From NCBI GenBank assembly GCA_934119935.1, contig CAKOSX010000006.1, forward strand, positions 1 through 64,000: DNA of 64,000 bases, given 5' to 3'. Origin of the DNA: an uncultured Clostridia bacterium. Lineage in GTDB: Bacteria > Bacillota > Clostridia > TANB77 > CAG-508. Of the stretch, positions 1 to 8,887 are shown in pieces. How positions within the stretch are numbered: the stretch's first letter is position 1; each line of letters opens with the position of its first letter. The position numbers were made by a program, and so were the translations under genes. The notes under the pieces are model-generated. The model saw nothing but the letters and a program-made list of their open reading frames with translations. It was not told where the DNA came from and made no database searches.

Positions 1-140
1 TTGCTAACTAGGGTAGGTGTGTGATAGTGAAAACTATCGCATAACTACCTTTAAAATATTTATGAGTAAATGCTTTTTACTAGGGCATATTTCGGCAGTA
101 TTAAAGAGAACTAAGAATGCAAATTATTTAGACTGTATAG

Positions 141-443
141 AGGTATAAAGGTGTTTCTTTAGACTTATTAAAAGGAAATTTGAAATATAATGATAAAGAA
201 ATTGAATTAACAAAAAATGAGTTTCATATTTTGAAATTGATGATGTATAACAAAGGCAGAATTGTTTCACGAGATGGAAGTGAGGAGGAGAAAGTAAAAA
301 TGTCGGCGAAAGAAAATGAAGAAATAAACAAAACAGTAGAAGAACTAAATAAATTAAGCCGAAATCCAGATGAAGTTGCAAAGTATGAAGAACGTGAATG
401 GAGTATAATGAGATACAATGTGGAGATGAAAACGAAAAGATAA
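141..443 (+). pseudogene. Chimeric remnant: response-regulator tail fused to Rpn-nuclease tail
   Basis: Reading in one frame from 141, the first part (to about 272) looks like the end of an OmpR/VanR-type winged-helix DNA-binding domain (ELTKNEFHILKLMMYNKG, then RIVSRD). The rest (about 273-443) matches the region GSKEEKVKMSAKENEE onward of the Rpn-family protein at 15588-16511, including REWSIMRYNVEMKT. A TAG at 138-140 precedes the first part and there is no receiver domain or nuclease core. The join lies at a short shared AGATG. Both halves are fragments, so I infer a deletion or recombination scar. The only possible start is TTG at 180 without a convincing ribosome site, so a functional peptide is unlikely but not excluded. 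Confidence 0.75.
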
Positions 444-477
444 AATCAATAGAATTTATTTAATTCTATTGATTTTT
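442..477 (+). terminator. Intrinsic terminator after the chimeric remnant
   Basis: A perfect 15-bp inverted repeat (442-456 with 462-476) has a 5-base loop and ends in T residues. It separates the remnant from the valS promoter, whose -35 box overlaps its 3' arm. Confidence 0.8.
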
Positions 478-498
478 CTGTATAAAATATGTTATTAT
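469..498 (+). promoter_or_regulatory. Probable valS promoter
   Basis: TTGATT at 469-474 and TATTAT at 493-498 are 18 bases apart and fit a sigma-A promoter. The start of transcription would fall just upstream of the T-box stem I. Confidence 0.5.
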
Positions 499-507
499 AG
501 TAACATA

Positions 508-770
508 ATAATTAAAAGCGGAGAACAAGAGGAGTAAGTTTGAAACATCTATCCAGAGAAAAGAAGAAAAATGCTGAGATCTTCTTATAGAAAGTTAAAC
601 TGAATGTAGCTTGGGAGCTGATATATAGAAATAATAGTAAATATATCCGTGTAGTTTACGTTACAAAACAAATGAGATGTATATTTTATAGAAAGTATAC
701 AAATAAGGTGGTACCGTGAGAATTATTCTCGCCCTTAACTAAATTTAAGTTAAGTGGTGAGTTTTTGTTT
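508..770 (+). promoter_or_regulatory. T-box leader of valS, specifier GTA
   Basis: The conserved T-box AAGGTGGTACCG lies at 705-716. It is followed by a terminator hairpin (728-740 pairing with 747-760) and a T-run. Stem I can be drawn with CAAG (526-529) pairing CTTG (610-613). The loop strand between the upper stem AAAC and CTTG contains GTA at 606-608 followed by a purine, as expected for a specifier codon. GTA is a valine codon, matching the downstream valS. Uncharged tRNA-Val would stabilise the antiterminator and allow valS transcription. The T-box and terminator are seen directly; the specifier assignment is my structural reading. Confidence 0.93.
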
Positions 771-830
771 TATATAAAAAATGCTACTGTAACTTAAAAA
801 TCAAAATATATAAAGAAGGGAAGATGCTAA

Positions 831-3518
831 ATGAGTAAACACGAACTAGAAGGAAAATTTAATCCAAAAGATTTTGAAGATGAAATTTATGAGAATTGGG
901 AGAAGAAAGGCTATTTTAAACCTAGCAACGATAAGTCTAAAAAGCCATATACAATAGTAATTCCACCACCAAACATTACTGGTAGATTACACATGGGACA
1001 TGCTTTAGATGAGACTTTGCAAGATATATTAATTAGATATAAAAGAATGGCTGGATATAATGCTCTTTGGGTTCCAGGAACAGACCACGCTTCTATTGCT
1101 ACAGAGGCTAAGATTGTTGCCAAATTAAAAGAAGAAGGAATTACTAAGGAAGATTTAGGAAGAGATGAATTCTTAAAAAGAGCTTGGGACTGGAAAAAGG
1201 AGTACGGCGGAATAATTACAAAGCAAATCAGAAAACTTGGCAGTTCATGCGACTGGTCAAGAGAAAGATTTACTCTAGACGAAGGACTTTCTAATGCTGT
1301 TCAAACTGTATTTATCAATTTGTATAATAAAGGACTAATATACAGAGGCGAAAGAATGATAAACTGGTGCCCAACTTGCCATACGTCAATTTCAGATTCA
1401 GAAGTTGAATACGAACAAGAACCAACTCATTTGTGGCATATTAAATATCCAATAAAGGGTGAAGAAGGAAAATATTTAATAGTTGCCACAACAAGACCAG
1501 AAACAATGCTTGGAGACACTGGTGTTGCAGTAAATCCAAATGATGAAAGATATAAGGCATATATTGGAAAGACAGTTGTGCTTCCAATAGTAGGAAGAGA
1601 AATTCCAATAATTGCAGCAGACTTTGTTGAGACAGAGTTCGGAACAGGTGCGGTAAAGCTTACTCCTGCACATGATGTAAACGATTATCAAGCTGGATTA
1701 GATAATAATCTAGAAATGATAAAAGTGTTCGATGAAAATGGAATAATGAATGATATAGTTCCTGAATTTGCTGGATTAGATATATATGAAGCAAGAAAAC
1801 GTATAGTAGAAAAATTAAAAGAAATTGGTGCTTTGATAAAAATAGAAGACTACACACATGATGTAGGAAAATGCTATAGATGCCATCAAACAATAGAGCC
1901 AATGATTTCAAAACAATGGTTTGTAAAAATGGAACCACTTGCAAAACCAGCGATTGAAGCCGTAAAGAGTGGAAAAACAAAATTCATACCAGAAAGATTT
2001 GATAAGACATATTTTAATTGGTTAGAAAACATCAAAGATTGGTGTATATCAAGACAATTATGGTGGGGACATAGAATACCTGCATATTACTGCGATGATT
2101 GTGGTGAAATAATGGTTGGAAAAGAAATGCCAGCAAAATGCGATAAATGTGGAAACACACACTTACATCAAGATGAAGATACATTAGATACATGGTTCAG
2201 CTCTGCATTATGGCCATTCTCAACACTTGGTTGGCCAGAACAAACAGAAGATTTTAAATACTTCTATCCAACTTCAACATTAGTAACAGGATATGACATA
2301 ATATTCTTCTGGGTAATAAGAATGATGTTCTCGGGAATAGAACACACAGGAGAAGTTCCATTTAAAGATGTATTAATACATGGAATTGTAAGAGACGCTC
2401 TAGGCAGAAAAATGTCTAAGAGTTTAGGAAATGGAATAGATCCATTAGAAATAATAGATAAATATGGAACAGACGCCTTACGTCTATCATTAATAATGGG
2501 AATAACACCAGGAAATGACATAAGATACATGCCAGAAAAACTAGAATCAGCTTCAAACTTTGCAAACAAACTATGGAACGCATCAAAATTCGTTCTTATG
2601 AACATTGTACAATCTGGGGACGGAGAAGAAAATGTACAATCATCAATAATGGATATAGATGTTTCAAAATTAGAGTACGAAGATAAATGGATTTTGTCTA
2701 AATTAAATACTTTAATAAAAGAAGCTACAGCAAATCTAGATAATTTCGACATGGGAGTATATGCTCAGAAAATATATGATTTCACATGGAATGAATTCTG
2801 CGATTGGTATATTGAAATTGTAAAACCTCGTTTATACAACAAAGAGAATACAGACGAAAAAGCAGTAGAATCAAGAATAACAGCTCAAAAAGTTCTGAAC
2901 AAGGTATTGGGAGACATATTAAAATTATTACACCCAATCATGCCATTCATAACAGAAAAAATATATGATGAGCTATATACAAATGATGAAAGCATAATGA
3001 TTTCATCTTGGCCAACACCATGCAAAAAATACGAATTCGAGAAAGAAGAATATCATCTAGAAGAAATCAAGAAAATAATAATTCAAATTAGAAATACAAG
3101 AACAAACATGAATGTTCATCCATCTAAGAAATCTGAATTAATTTTTGTAATAGATGATGATGAATACAAGACATTAATAGAAAATTCTAAATCATGGCTT
3201 GAAAAACTTGGATTTGCTTCTAAGATAGAAATAGAAAAAGATGAAACAAACATACCAAAACATGTTGTAACAATGCTTGCAGACGGAATAAAAGCATTCA
3301 TTCCATCAGAAGAACTAGTTGATTTAGCTGAAGAAAAGGCAAAACTAGAGGCTGAAAAGGCAAGACTTGAAGCAGAAGTTGCAAGAAGCACGAAAATGCT
3401 TTCAAATCCTGGATTCGTAAACAAGGCTCCAGAGGCTAAAGTTCAAGAAGAGAAAGATAAAATGCAAAAATACAAAGAAATGCTAGAAGATACAATAAAG
3501 AGATTAGAACAAATTTAG
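831..3518 (+). CDS. valS: Valyl-tRNA synthetase
   Basis: Class I aminoacyl-tRNA synthetase that charges tRNA-Val in the cytoplasm. The 895-residue length is normal for bacterial ValRS. The HIGH-type motif is HMGH at residues 54-57, after PPPNITG, and KMSKS is at about 527-531. A CP1 editing domain lies between them, with zinc-binding-like CxxC pairs (CDDCGE, CDKCGN), and a C-terminal coiled-coil arm rich in KLEAEKARLEAE closes the protein. The ATG at 831 follows GAAGGGAAG at a good distance. Expression should be controlled by the valine T-box immediately upstream. Nothing unusual was seen; identification is secure. Confidence 0.98.
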   Translation: MSKHELEGKFNPKDFEDEIYENWEKKGYFKPSNDKSKKPYTIVIPPPNITGRLHMGHALDETLQDILIRYKRMAGYNALWVPGTDHASIATEAKIVAKLKEEGITKEDLGRDEFLKRAWDWKKEYGGIITKQIRKLGSSCDWSRERFTLDEGLSNAVQTVFINLYNKGLIYRGERMINWCPTCHTSISDSEVEYEQEPTHLWHIKYPIKGEEGKYLIVATTRPETMLGDTGVAVNPNDERYKAYIGKTVVLPIVGREIPIIAADFVETEFGTGAVKLTPAHDVNDYQAGLDNNLEMIKVFDENGIMNDIVPEFAGLDIYEARKRIVEKLKEIGALIKIEDYTHDVGKCYRCHQTIEPMISKQWFVKMEPLAKPAIEAVKSGKTKFIPERFDKTYFNWLENIKDWCISRQLWWGHRIPAYYCDDCGEIMVGKEMPAKCDKCGNTHLHQDEDTLDTWFSSALWPFSTLGWPEQTEDFKYFYPTSTLVTGYDIIFFWVIRMMFSGIEHTGEVPFKDVLIHGIVRDALGRKMSKSLGNGIDPLEIIDKYGTDALRLSLIMGITPGNDIRYMPEKLESASNFANKLWNASKFVLMNIVQSGDGEENVQSSIMDIDVSKLEYEDKWILSKLNTLIKEATANLDNFDMGVYAQKIYDFTWNEFCDWYIEIVKPRLYNKENTDEKAVESRITAQKVLNKVLGDILKLLHPIMPFITEKIYDELYTNDESIMISSWPTPCKKYEFEKEEYHLEEIKKIIIQIRNTRTNMNVHPSKKSELIFVIDDDEYKTLIENSKSWLEKLGFASKIEIEKDETNIPKHVVTMLADGIKAFIPSEELVDLAEEKAKLEAEKARLEAEVARSTKMLSNPGFVNKAPEAKVQEEKDKMQKYKEMLEDTIKRLEQI

Positions 3519-3625
3519 TAGAATAAATTTGAAAATTCTAAATTTCTAGTATTTATTCCACTCTTTATGTTAAATTGTAAAATTACAAATTTACAGTAAA
3601 ACTATAAATTATAGAAGAAAGGAAA

Positions 3626-3651
3626 GCCTCAATATTACACAATATTGGGGC
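3626..3651 (+). promoter_or_regulatory. Hairpin between ribosome site and start codon
   Basis: An 11-bp stem (3626-3636 with 3641-3651, one G-T pair) with a 4-base loop sits between the only good Shine-Dalgarno-like stretch (GAAAGGA, about 3617-3623) and the ATG at 3664. There is no T-run, so it is a poor terminator. Folding would bring the ribosome site to about 12-14 bases from the ATG. Confidence 0.55.
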
Positions 3652-3663
3652 TTAGGTATATAA

Positions 3664-4578
3664 ATGGGAAAATATATTGTAACATCATACGAACATCCGG
3701 ACTTAGACGGAATATCTTCAATGTATGCGTACTCAGAATATCTTAATAAAACAGGCAAAGAAAGCAGATATTATGTTCGTGAAAATATCAAAACTGAGCC
3801 ACATATTGTATGTGATATGTTTGGGATAGAACTGGATTCGGTAGATGAGATTGAAAAAGATGCGAATATCGTATTGGTTGATACAAACAATCCTAAAATG
3901 GTGCCGTTTGTCGACGAAAACAAAATTGTTGAAATAATAGATCATCATAAATTAAGATTTGATTTGCCGGAATATATAACATATGAAATTGAAGAGATTG
4001 GTGCCGCTGCTACCTTGGTTGGCGACAGGTTTAGAAAAAATAATGTGCCAATTTCTAGAAATTCCGCAATACTTTTATATTACGGAATAATGTCGAATTC
4101 TTTTGCTTTAAAATCTTCTAACACATCACAAAGAGACATAGAAGTTGCGAAATGGCTGGAAGAACAATGCAAGGAAATAAGCAAAGAAAAAATAGAAGAA
4201 ATATTTAGAGCCAAGTCCGTATTTAAATCATCTCTAAAAAATGAGGTAGAAGCAGAAATTCCTCTAGTGTGTGGAGATATTAGAATGACTGTTGGCCAGC
4301 TAGAAATAGTTGATGCAGAAAAGTTTATTGCAGACAATAAGAAAGAATTGATGGAAGTTTGCAATTATTTAATAGATAGATTTAAGTATGACTGTTTGAT
4401 TATAAACATAATCGATACGATAGGCGGATATTCAATTCTATTTTCTCCTAACGAGAATACAGATAAATTCATAAGAGACAAATTTGGATATGAAATAAAG
4501 AATAATATATGCAAAAATTCAAAATTGGTACAGAGAAAAGAAATAATAAAAAGTTTAAATCTAATGCTTGCAAATTAA
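3664..4578 (+). CDS. DHH/DHHA2 family phosphoesterase (Mn-dependent pyrophosphatase-like)
   Basis: Likely a metal-dependent phosphohydrolase of the DHH superfamily. Motifs in order are HPDLDG (residues 11-16, metal ligands), a DTNNP block near residue 78, and the signature DHH at about 97-99, followed by a C-terminal DHHA2-like domain. The 304-residue length matches family II inorganic pyrophosphatases and PPX1-type exopolyphosphatases, and substrate cannot be decided from sequence. The start is fixed because an in-frame TAA lies directly before the ATG. An 11-bp hairpin separates the purine-rich ribosome site from this ATG. It is a single-gene unit between valS and the fatty acid operon, closed by its own terminator. 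Confidence 0.8.
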   Translation: MGKYIVTSYEHPDLDGISSMYAYSEYLNKTGKESRYYVRENIKTEPHIVCDMFGIELDSVDEIEKDANIVLVDTNNPKMVPFVDENKIVEIIDHHKLRFDLPEYITYEIEEIGAAATLVGDRFRKNNVPISRNSAILLYYGIMSNSFALKSSNTSQRDIEVAKWLEEQCKEISKEKIEEIFRAKSVFKSSLKNEVEAEIPLVCGDIRMTVGQLEIVDAEKFIADNKKELMEVCNYLIDRFKYDCLIINIIDTIGGYSILFSPNENTDKFIRDKFGYEIKNNICKNSKLVQRKEIIKSLNLMLAN

Positions 4579-4590
4579 GAATAAAAGAGA

Positions 4591-4654
4591 AGATTCTGAA
4601 ACTTAAAGTTGTTCAAATAAAACGGAATAACACGGGTTCAGAGTCTTTTTTTTT
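4591..4654 (+). terminator. Intrinsic terminator after the DHH gene
   Basis: AGATTCTGAAAC (4591-4602) can pair with GGGTTCAGAGTCT (4634-4646), followed by a run of nine T. It isolates the DHH gene from the fatty acid operon. Confidence 0.75.
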
Positions 4655-4682
4655 ACAGAAATTGCCCAAATAATAAATTTGA

Positions 4683-4728
4683 ACTGACCTTTCAGTCTAA
4701 GGACATTTCCTACAATTTGTGGTATAAA
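4683..4728 (+). promoter_or_regulatory. Probable promoter and operator-like repeat of the fatty acid operon
   Basis: A possible promoter is AGGACA (4700-4705), 17 bases from TATAAA (4723-4728). Directly upstream is a short inverted repeat, ACTGA (4683-4687) and TCAGT (4692-4696). Its place invites a lipid-responsive regulator such as FapR or FabT, but it does not clearly match either consensus as I remember them. Confidence 0.4.
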
Positions 4729-4755
4729 AATATTGCAAATTCAAAGGAGGAATAT

Positions 4756-6486
4756 ATGTCAGAAAAATTATATGAAACAATAGAAATTACAGATTTAAAA
4801 GATATGCTAAATAAAACAAAAGAATTATATGGAGATAAACCGGCATATAAAATAAAGCAAAAAAATGAAAATATACAACCAGATTATAAGGTTATAACAC
4901 ATAAAGAAGTTAGAAATATGATAGATGCTCTAGGAACAGCATTAATAGATATAGGACTTAAAGATAAAAGAATAGCGATAATAGGAGAAAATAGATACGA
5001 GTGGGAGATTGCGTATCTTTCGGTAGTTTGTGGAACAGGAACAGTTGTACCATTAGATAAGGCACTTCCAGAAAATGAACTTGAAAATTTGATAGAACGC
5101 TCTGAGATTGAAGCTATTTTCTATTCTAACAAATATGAGGAAATACTAACAAGAATAAAAAGTAGTCCAGAGAATAAATTAAAACACCTAATATCAATGG
5201 ACAATTTAGAAAATACAGACGGAATTTATTCAATGCAAGAATTGGTAAAACAAGGCAAAGAGCTAGTAAAACAAGGTAACAAAGAGTTTATAGATGCAAA
5301 AATAAATGCTGACGAGATGAGTATAATGTTATTTACTTCAGGAACAACATCGAATTCAAAGGTGGTTGCACTATCACACAAAAATATAAGTTCTAATTTG
5401 ATGGCAATTGGAAGCGTTTTAGATGTAAATTCAACAGACACTATACTTTCAATATTGCCAATTCATCATGTTTTTGAGTGCACAGTAGGTTTTTTATTTT
5501 CACTTTATAAAGGTGCTCAAACAGTTTTCTGCGATGGAATAAGGCATGTTGTAGAAAATTTAAATGAATATAAGGTTACAGTTATGGCTTGTGTTCCAGG
5601 AATTTATGAGAGAATCTTTATGATGATTAGAAAGAATTTAGAAAAGCAAGGAAAATTAGAAGAAATATTAAGAAAAGAAGAAGAATATAAAAATTCATCA
5701 ATGGAAGAAAGAAAACAGGCTTTTAAGGAAATTCACAATCTAATAGGCGGAAATATTAAATTGTTTATAAGTGGAGCAGCAGCTTTAGATTCTGAAATAG
5801 AAGCAAGGTACAGATTACTTGGAATAAATATTGTGCAAGGATATGGTCTAACAGAAACATCACCAGTAGTTGCTGTTGGAACGAATAAAGAGTACAGAAC
5901 TGGATCGATTGGTAAGGCTATTCCAGGTGTAGAGGTTAAACTTGCAAATACAGATAAAGATGGAATGGGAGAATTATTGGTAAAAGGTCCAAATGTTGCA
6001 TTATGCTACTATAATGATGAACAAGCTACCAAGGAGGCCTTTGAGGGAGAATGGTTCCATACCGGAGATTTAGCAAAAATAGATGACGAGGGTTACATAT
6101 TTATATGTGGCAGAAAGAAAAGCGTAATAGTACTAAAAAATGGTAAGAATATATTTCCAGAAGAAATGGAATGTTTGGTAAACAAGATAGAAGGCGTAAA
6201 AGAGTCTTTTATATTTGGAAAGCAACAAAGTAGTGATAAAAATGATATTAAGATAAATGTAAAAATAGTATTTGATAGAGAAATTTTAAAGGATGTTTAT
6301 GGAGCAACTACTGATGAAGAAATACGAAAAACATTAGGAGGAAAGATAAAGACAATTAACACACAAATGCCAAAGTATAAAGCAATTAGAGGTATAATTT
6401 TGACGGAAGAACCATTAATAAAGACAACAACTAATAAGATAAAGAGGCAGGCAAATTTGGATGAAATTAATAAATCTGAAAACTAA
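4756..6486 (+). CDS. AMP-forming acyl-CoA/acyl-ACP synthetase
   Basis: Member of the ANL (AMP-binding) superfamily, which activates a carboxylic acid as acyl-adenylate and transfers it to CoA or ACP. The P-loop-like motif MLFTSGTTSNSK lies near residues 190-200. GYGLTETSP, the GEWFHTGDLA hinge region and the C-terminal GRKKSVIVLKNGKN block follow, as in long-chain acyl ligases. I start at ATG 4756 because AAAGGAGG (4744-4750) precedes it; an upstream in-frame start at 4717 has none. The gene leads the fatty acid operon and overlaps the biotin ligase by 26 bases, so it may feed exogenous acyl chains into the pathway. Substrate and acceptor (CoA versus ACP) are not resolved. Confidence 0.88.
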   Translation: MSEKLYETIEITDLKDMLNKTKELYGDKPAYKIKQKNENIQPDYKVITHKEVRNMIDALGTALIDIGLKDKRIAIIGENRYEWEIAYLSVVCGTGTVVPLDKALPENELENLIERSEIEAIFYSNKYEEILTRIKSSPENKLKHLISMDNLENTDGIYSMQELVKQGKELVKQGNKEFIDAKINADEMSIMLFTSGTTSNSKVVALSHKNISSNLMAIGSVLDVNSTDTILSILPIHHVFECTVGFLFSLYKGAQTVFCDGIRHVVENLNEYKVTVMACVPGIYERIFMMIRKNLEKQGKLEEILRKEEEYKNSSMEERKQAFKEIHNLIGGNIKLFISGAAALDSEIEARYRLLGINIVQGYGLTETSPVVAVGTNKEYRTGSIGKAIPGVEVKLANTDKDGMGELLVKGPNVALCYYNDEQATKEAFEGEWFHTGDLAKIDDEGYIFICGRKKSVIVLKNGKNIFPEEMECLVNKIEGVKESFIFGKQQSSDKNDIKINVKIVFDREILKDVYGATTDEEIRKTLGGKIKTINTQMPKYKAIRGIILTEEPLIKTTTNKIKRQANLDEINKSEN

Positions 6487-7048
6487 TAAATTGGGACAAA
6501 ATTTTAAGTATTATGAGAAAATAGATTCAACGCAAAGTGAAATTTGGAGGCTCATAGAGTCAAAAAACATAACAGACGGAATGCTTGTGATGAGTGATAT
6601 TCAAACTAACGGGCAGGGAACTCACGGAAGAGTATGGCACACAGACGAAACTGAAAATATTGCATTTTCTTTCTATGTAAAGATAGATGACAAACCAAAG
6701 AGATTAGAAGGAATAACAATAGACATGGCTACAATACTACAGAAAATATTTGAAAATTTGTATAAAGTGAAACTTACAATAAAGAGCCCAAATGACCTAA
6801 TGCTTAACGACAAAAAAGTTGGAGGAATATTAACACAATCTAAAGTTGAGAATGGAATAACTAAATTTTTAGTTATTGGAGTAGGAATAAATACTTGCAA
6901 AATACACTTTTCAGAAGATATAAAGCAGATTGCAACATCAATAAAAAAAGAAACTGGAATTGACATTGATAGAGAAAAAATAATATCAGAATTTTGTAAT
7001 AGATTTGAAAAAATGTTAGAGACAAGGATTTCAAAGAACGAAGACTAA
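6461..7048 (+). CDS. birA: Biotin--[acetyl-CoA-carboxylase] ligase, minimal form
   Basis: Attaches biotin to the carrier protein AccB through biotinyl-AMP. The biotin/ATP-binding loop is a variant, GQGTHGR (residues 51-57), of the usual GRGRxGR. SPNDLML and KVGGILTQ follow, then the VIGVGIN strand. At 195 residues it lacks both the N-terminal DNA-binding domain and the usual C-terminal SH3-like domain, so it should be monofunctional and not a repressor. The gene overlaps the end of the acyl ligase by 26 bases, suggesting translational coupling. Its place inside the acetyl-CoA carboxylase operon fits its substrate, AccB, encoded 3 kb downstream. Confidence 0.9.
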   Translation: MKLINLKTNKLGQNFKYYEKIDSTQSEIWRLIESKNITDGMLVMSDIQTNGQGTHGRVWHTDETENIAFSFYVKIDDKPKRLEGITIDMATILQKIFENLYKVKLTIKSPNDLMLNDKKVGGILTQSKVENGITKFLVIGVGINTCKIHFSEDIKQIATSIKKETGIDIDREKIISEFCNRFEKMLETRISKNED

Positions 7049-7140
7049 ACAGCACATCAACATATGCAGTGCTAGTAGATGAATAATGGCTGAAAATGTA
7101 AATTTTTTGGCTTAATTGTAAGAAAGGAGTAAGATACACT

Positions 7141-8070
7141 ATGAAAATTGGATTTTTATTTTCTGGGCAAGGCTCACAATCTGTTGGAATGGGCAAAGAC
7201 CTGTATGAAAATTTTATAGAAATAAAAAAATTATATGAATACGCAGAAAAAATAACTGGAATAGATATTGCTAAAATTAGTTTTGATGGGCCAGATGTTG
7301 AACTTAATAAGACTCAAAATACACAACTTGCCATTTTAATAGAATGTTTAGGAATATCACAAATATTAAAGAAAAATGGAATTGTACCAAATGCAATGGC
7401 AGGACTAAGTCTTGGAGAATATACAGCTTTAATAGAAGATGGCATTTTTAATCTAGAAGATGGAATAAATATAGTTTTTAAAAGAGGAGAAATAATGCAA
7501 AATTTTACTCCGAAAGGAAATTGGAAAATGGCTGCAATACTTGGCTTAGATGATGAAAATGTAGAAGAAATTTGCAAAAATATTTCATCTGGTTTTGTAA
7601 AACCAGCAAATTACAATACACTTGGACAAGTTGTGGTTTCTGGTGAAGAACAGGCTGTGCTAAATGCTGGAGAAGAAGCGAAAAAAGTAGGAGCTAAGAA
7701 GGTAAGTCTGCTTAACACTGCAGGACCATTTCATACAGAAAAATTAAGTGAGTGTTCAAGAGAATTGAAGATGGAAGTAGATAAGATAAGTATAAAATCA
7801 AAAAATTCTATAGTAATAAAGAATTTAGATGGAAAGTATTATGAAGAAAAGGACAATATATCTGAAATTTTGGCAAAACATATAATGAATCCGGTAAGGT
7901 TTACGGAATGCTTAAAAACCATGTATGAAAGTGGGATAGACACATTCATAGAAATTGGTCCAGGAAAAACTTTGAGTGGTTTTGTAAAAAGAATGAAGTT
8001 TGAAAATGTAAAAATAATGAACATAAATAATGTACCAAGCTTAGAGCAAGTGATTAAGGAGGTTAAATAA
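7141..8070 (+). CDS. fabD: Malonyl-CoA:ACP transacylase
   Basis: Transfers malonyl groups from CoA to acyl carrier protein for fatty acid elongation. GQGSQ is at residues 9-13, the nucleophile Ser90 lies in GLSLG, and the catalytic His198 in GPFHTEK. The C-terminal FIEIGPGKTL motif is also present. Length 309 residues is typical. The ATG follows AGAAAGGAG. It sits directly before fabG with only one base between the stop and the next start. All expected catalytic residues are visible, so the call is secure. The acpP gene that would encode its partner is not in this cluster. Confidence 0.97.
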   Translation: MKIGFLFSGQGSQSVGMGKDLYENFIEIKKLYEYAEKITGIDIAKISFDGPDVELNKTQNTQLAILIECLGISQILKKNGIVPNAMAGLSLGEYTALIEDGIFNLEDGINIVFKRGEIMQNFTPKGNWKMAAILGLDDENVEEICKNISSGFVKPANYNTLGQVVVSGEEQAVLNAGEEAKKVGAKKVSLLNTAGPFHTEKLSECSRELKMEVDKISIKSKNSIVIKNLDGKYYEEKDNISEILAKHIMNPVRFTECLKTMYESGIDTFIEIGPGKTLSGFVKRMKFENVKIMNINNVPSLEQVIKEVK

Positions 8071-8071
8071 A

Positions 8072-8806
8072 ATGGCTAAAGTAGCATTTATAACAGGAGC
8101 AACCAGAGGGATTGGAAAACAAATTGCAATAGAATTTGCAAAAGATGGTTATGACATTGCATTTAATTATAGAAAAGAAAATGAAGATTTGGAAAATATA
8201 AAGAAGCAAATAAAAGAGTTAAATGTAAGATGCTTGCCAGTAAAAGGTGATGTATCAATTTTTGAGGATACTGCAAATATGGTAAACCAGATTGTAAATG
8301 AATTTGGAAAGATTGACATTTTAGTAAATAATGCAGGGATTACAAAAGATGCATTATTGATGAGAATGAAAAAAGAGGATTTTGAAGATGTTATAAATGT
8401 TAATCTTGTAGGCACATTCAATGTAACAAAAAACGTAATACCATACATGATAAAACAAAGAAGTGGAAGAATTATAAACATTTCTTCAGTGGTTGGAGTA
8501 AGTGGAAATGCTGGTCAAACAAACTATTCGGCTTCTAAAGCTGGAATAATAGGATTTACAAAGAGTTTGGCAAAAGAAGTCGCAAGTAGAAACATTTTGG
8601 TAAATGCGGTAGCACCGGGATTTATAGAAACACAAATGACGGATGTTTTGAAACAAGAAGTAAAAGAAGAAATTGCAAAGAATATACCATTACGAAGAAT
8701 GGGAACGCCGGAAGATGTGGCAAATGTTGTAAAATTTTTAGCAGGAGAACAAAGCTCATACATAACAGGACAAGTTATTAATGTAGATGGCGGAATGTTA
8801 ATGTAA
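8072..8806 (+). CDS. fabG: 3-oxoacyl-ACP reductase
   Basis: NADPH-dependent short-chain dehydrogenase that performs the first reduction of the elongation cycle. The cofactor motif TGATRGIGK begins at residue 8, NNAG is at 86-89, and the catalytic Tyr152 and Lys156 are in NYSASKAG. ITGQVINVDGG near the C-terminus is characteristic of FabG. The 244-residue length is typical. The ribosome site AAGGAGG lies inside the last codons of fabD, so the two are almost certainly translationally coupled. Confidence 0.97.
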   Translation: MAKVAFITGATRGIGKQIAIEFAKDGYDIAFNYRKENEDLENIKKQIKELNVRCLPVKGDVSIFEDTANMVNQIVNEFGKIDILVNNAGITKDALLMRMKKEDFEDVINVNLVGTFNVTKNVIPYMIKQRSGRIINISSVVGVSGNAGQTNYSASKAGIIGFTKSLAKEVASRNILVNAVAPGFIETQMTDVLKQEVKEEIAKNIPLRRMGTPEDVANVVKFLAGEQSSYITGQVINVDGGMLM

Positions 8807-8887
8807 TTTTGCAAAAATAGAAAGATTTAACCAGTCTTATTTAAAACGCTGGTAAAGAGTAAAATCGGTTAGAGAGGAATGGAAGAA

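Noticed and set aside
3626..3651. Hairpin before the DHH gene as the valS terminator
   Set aside because: It is not followed by a T-run and lies 13 bases before the next start codon.
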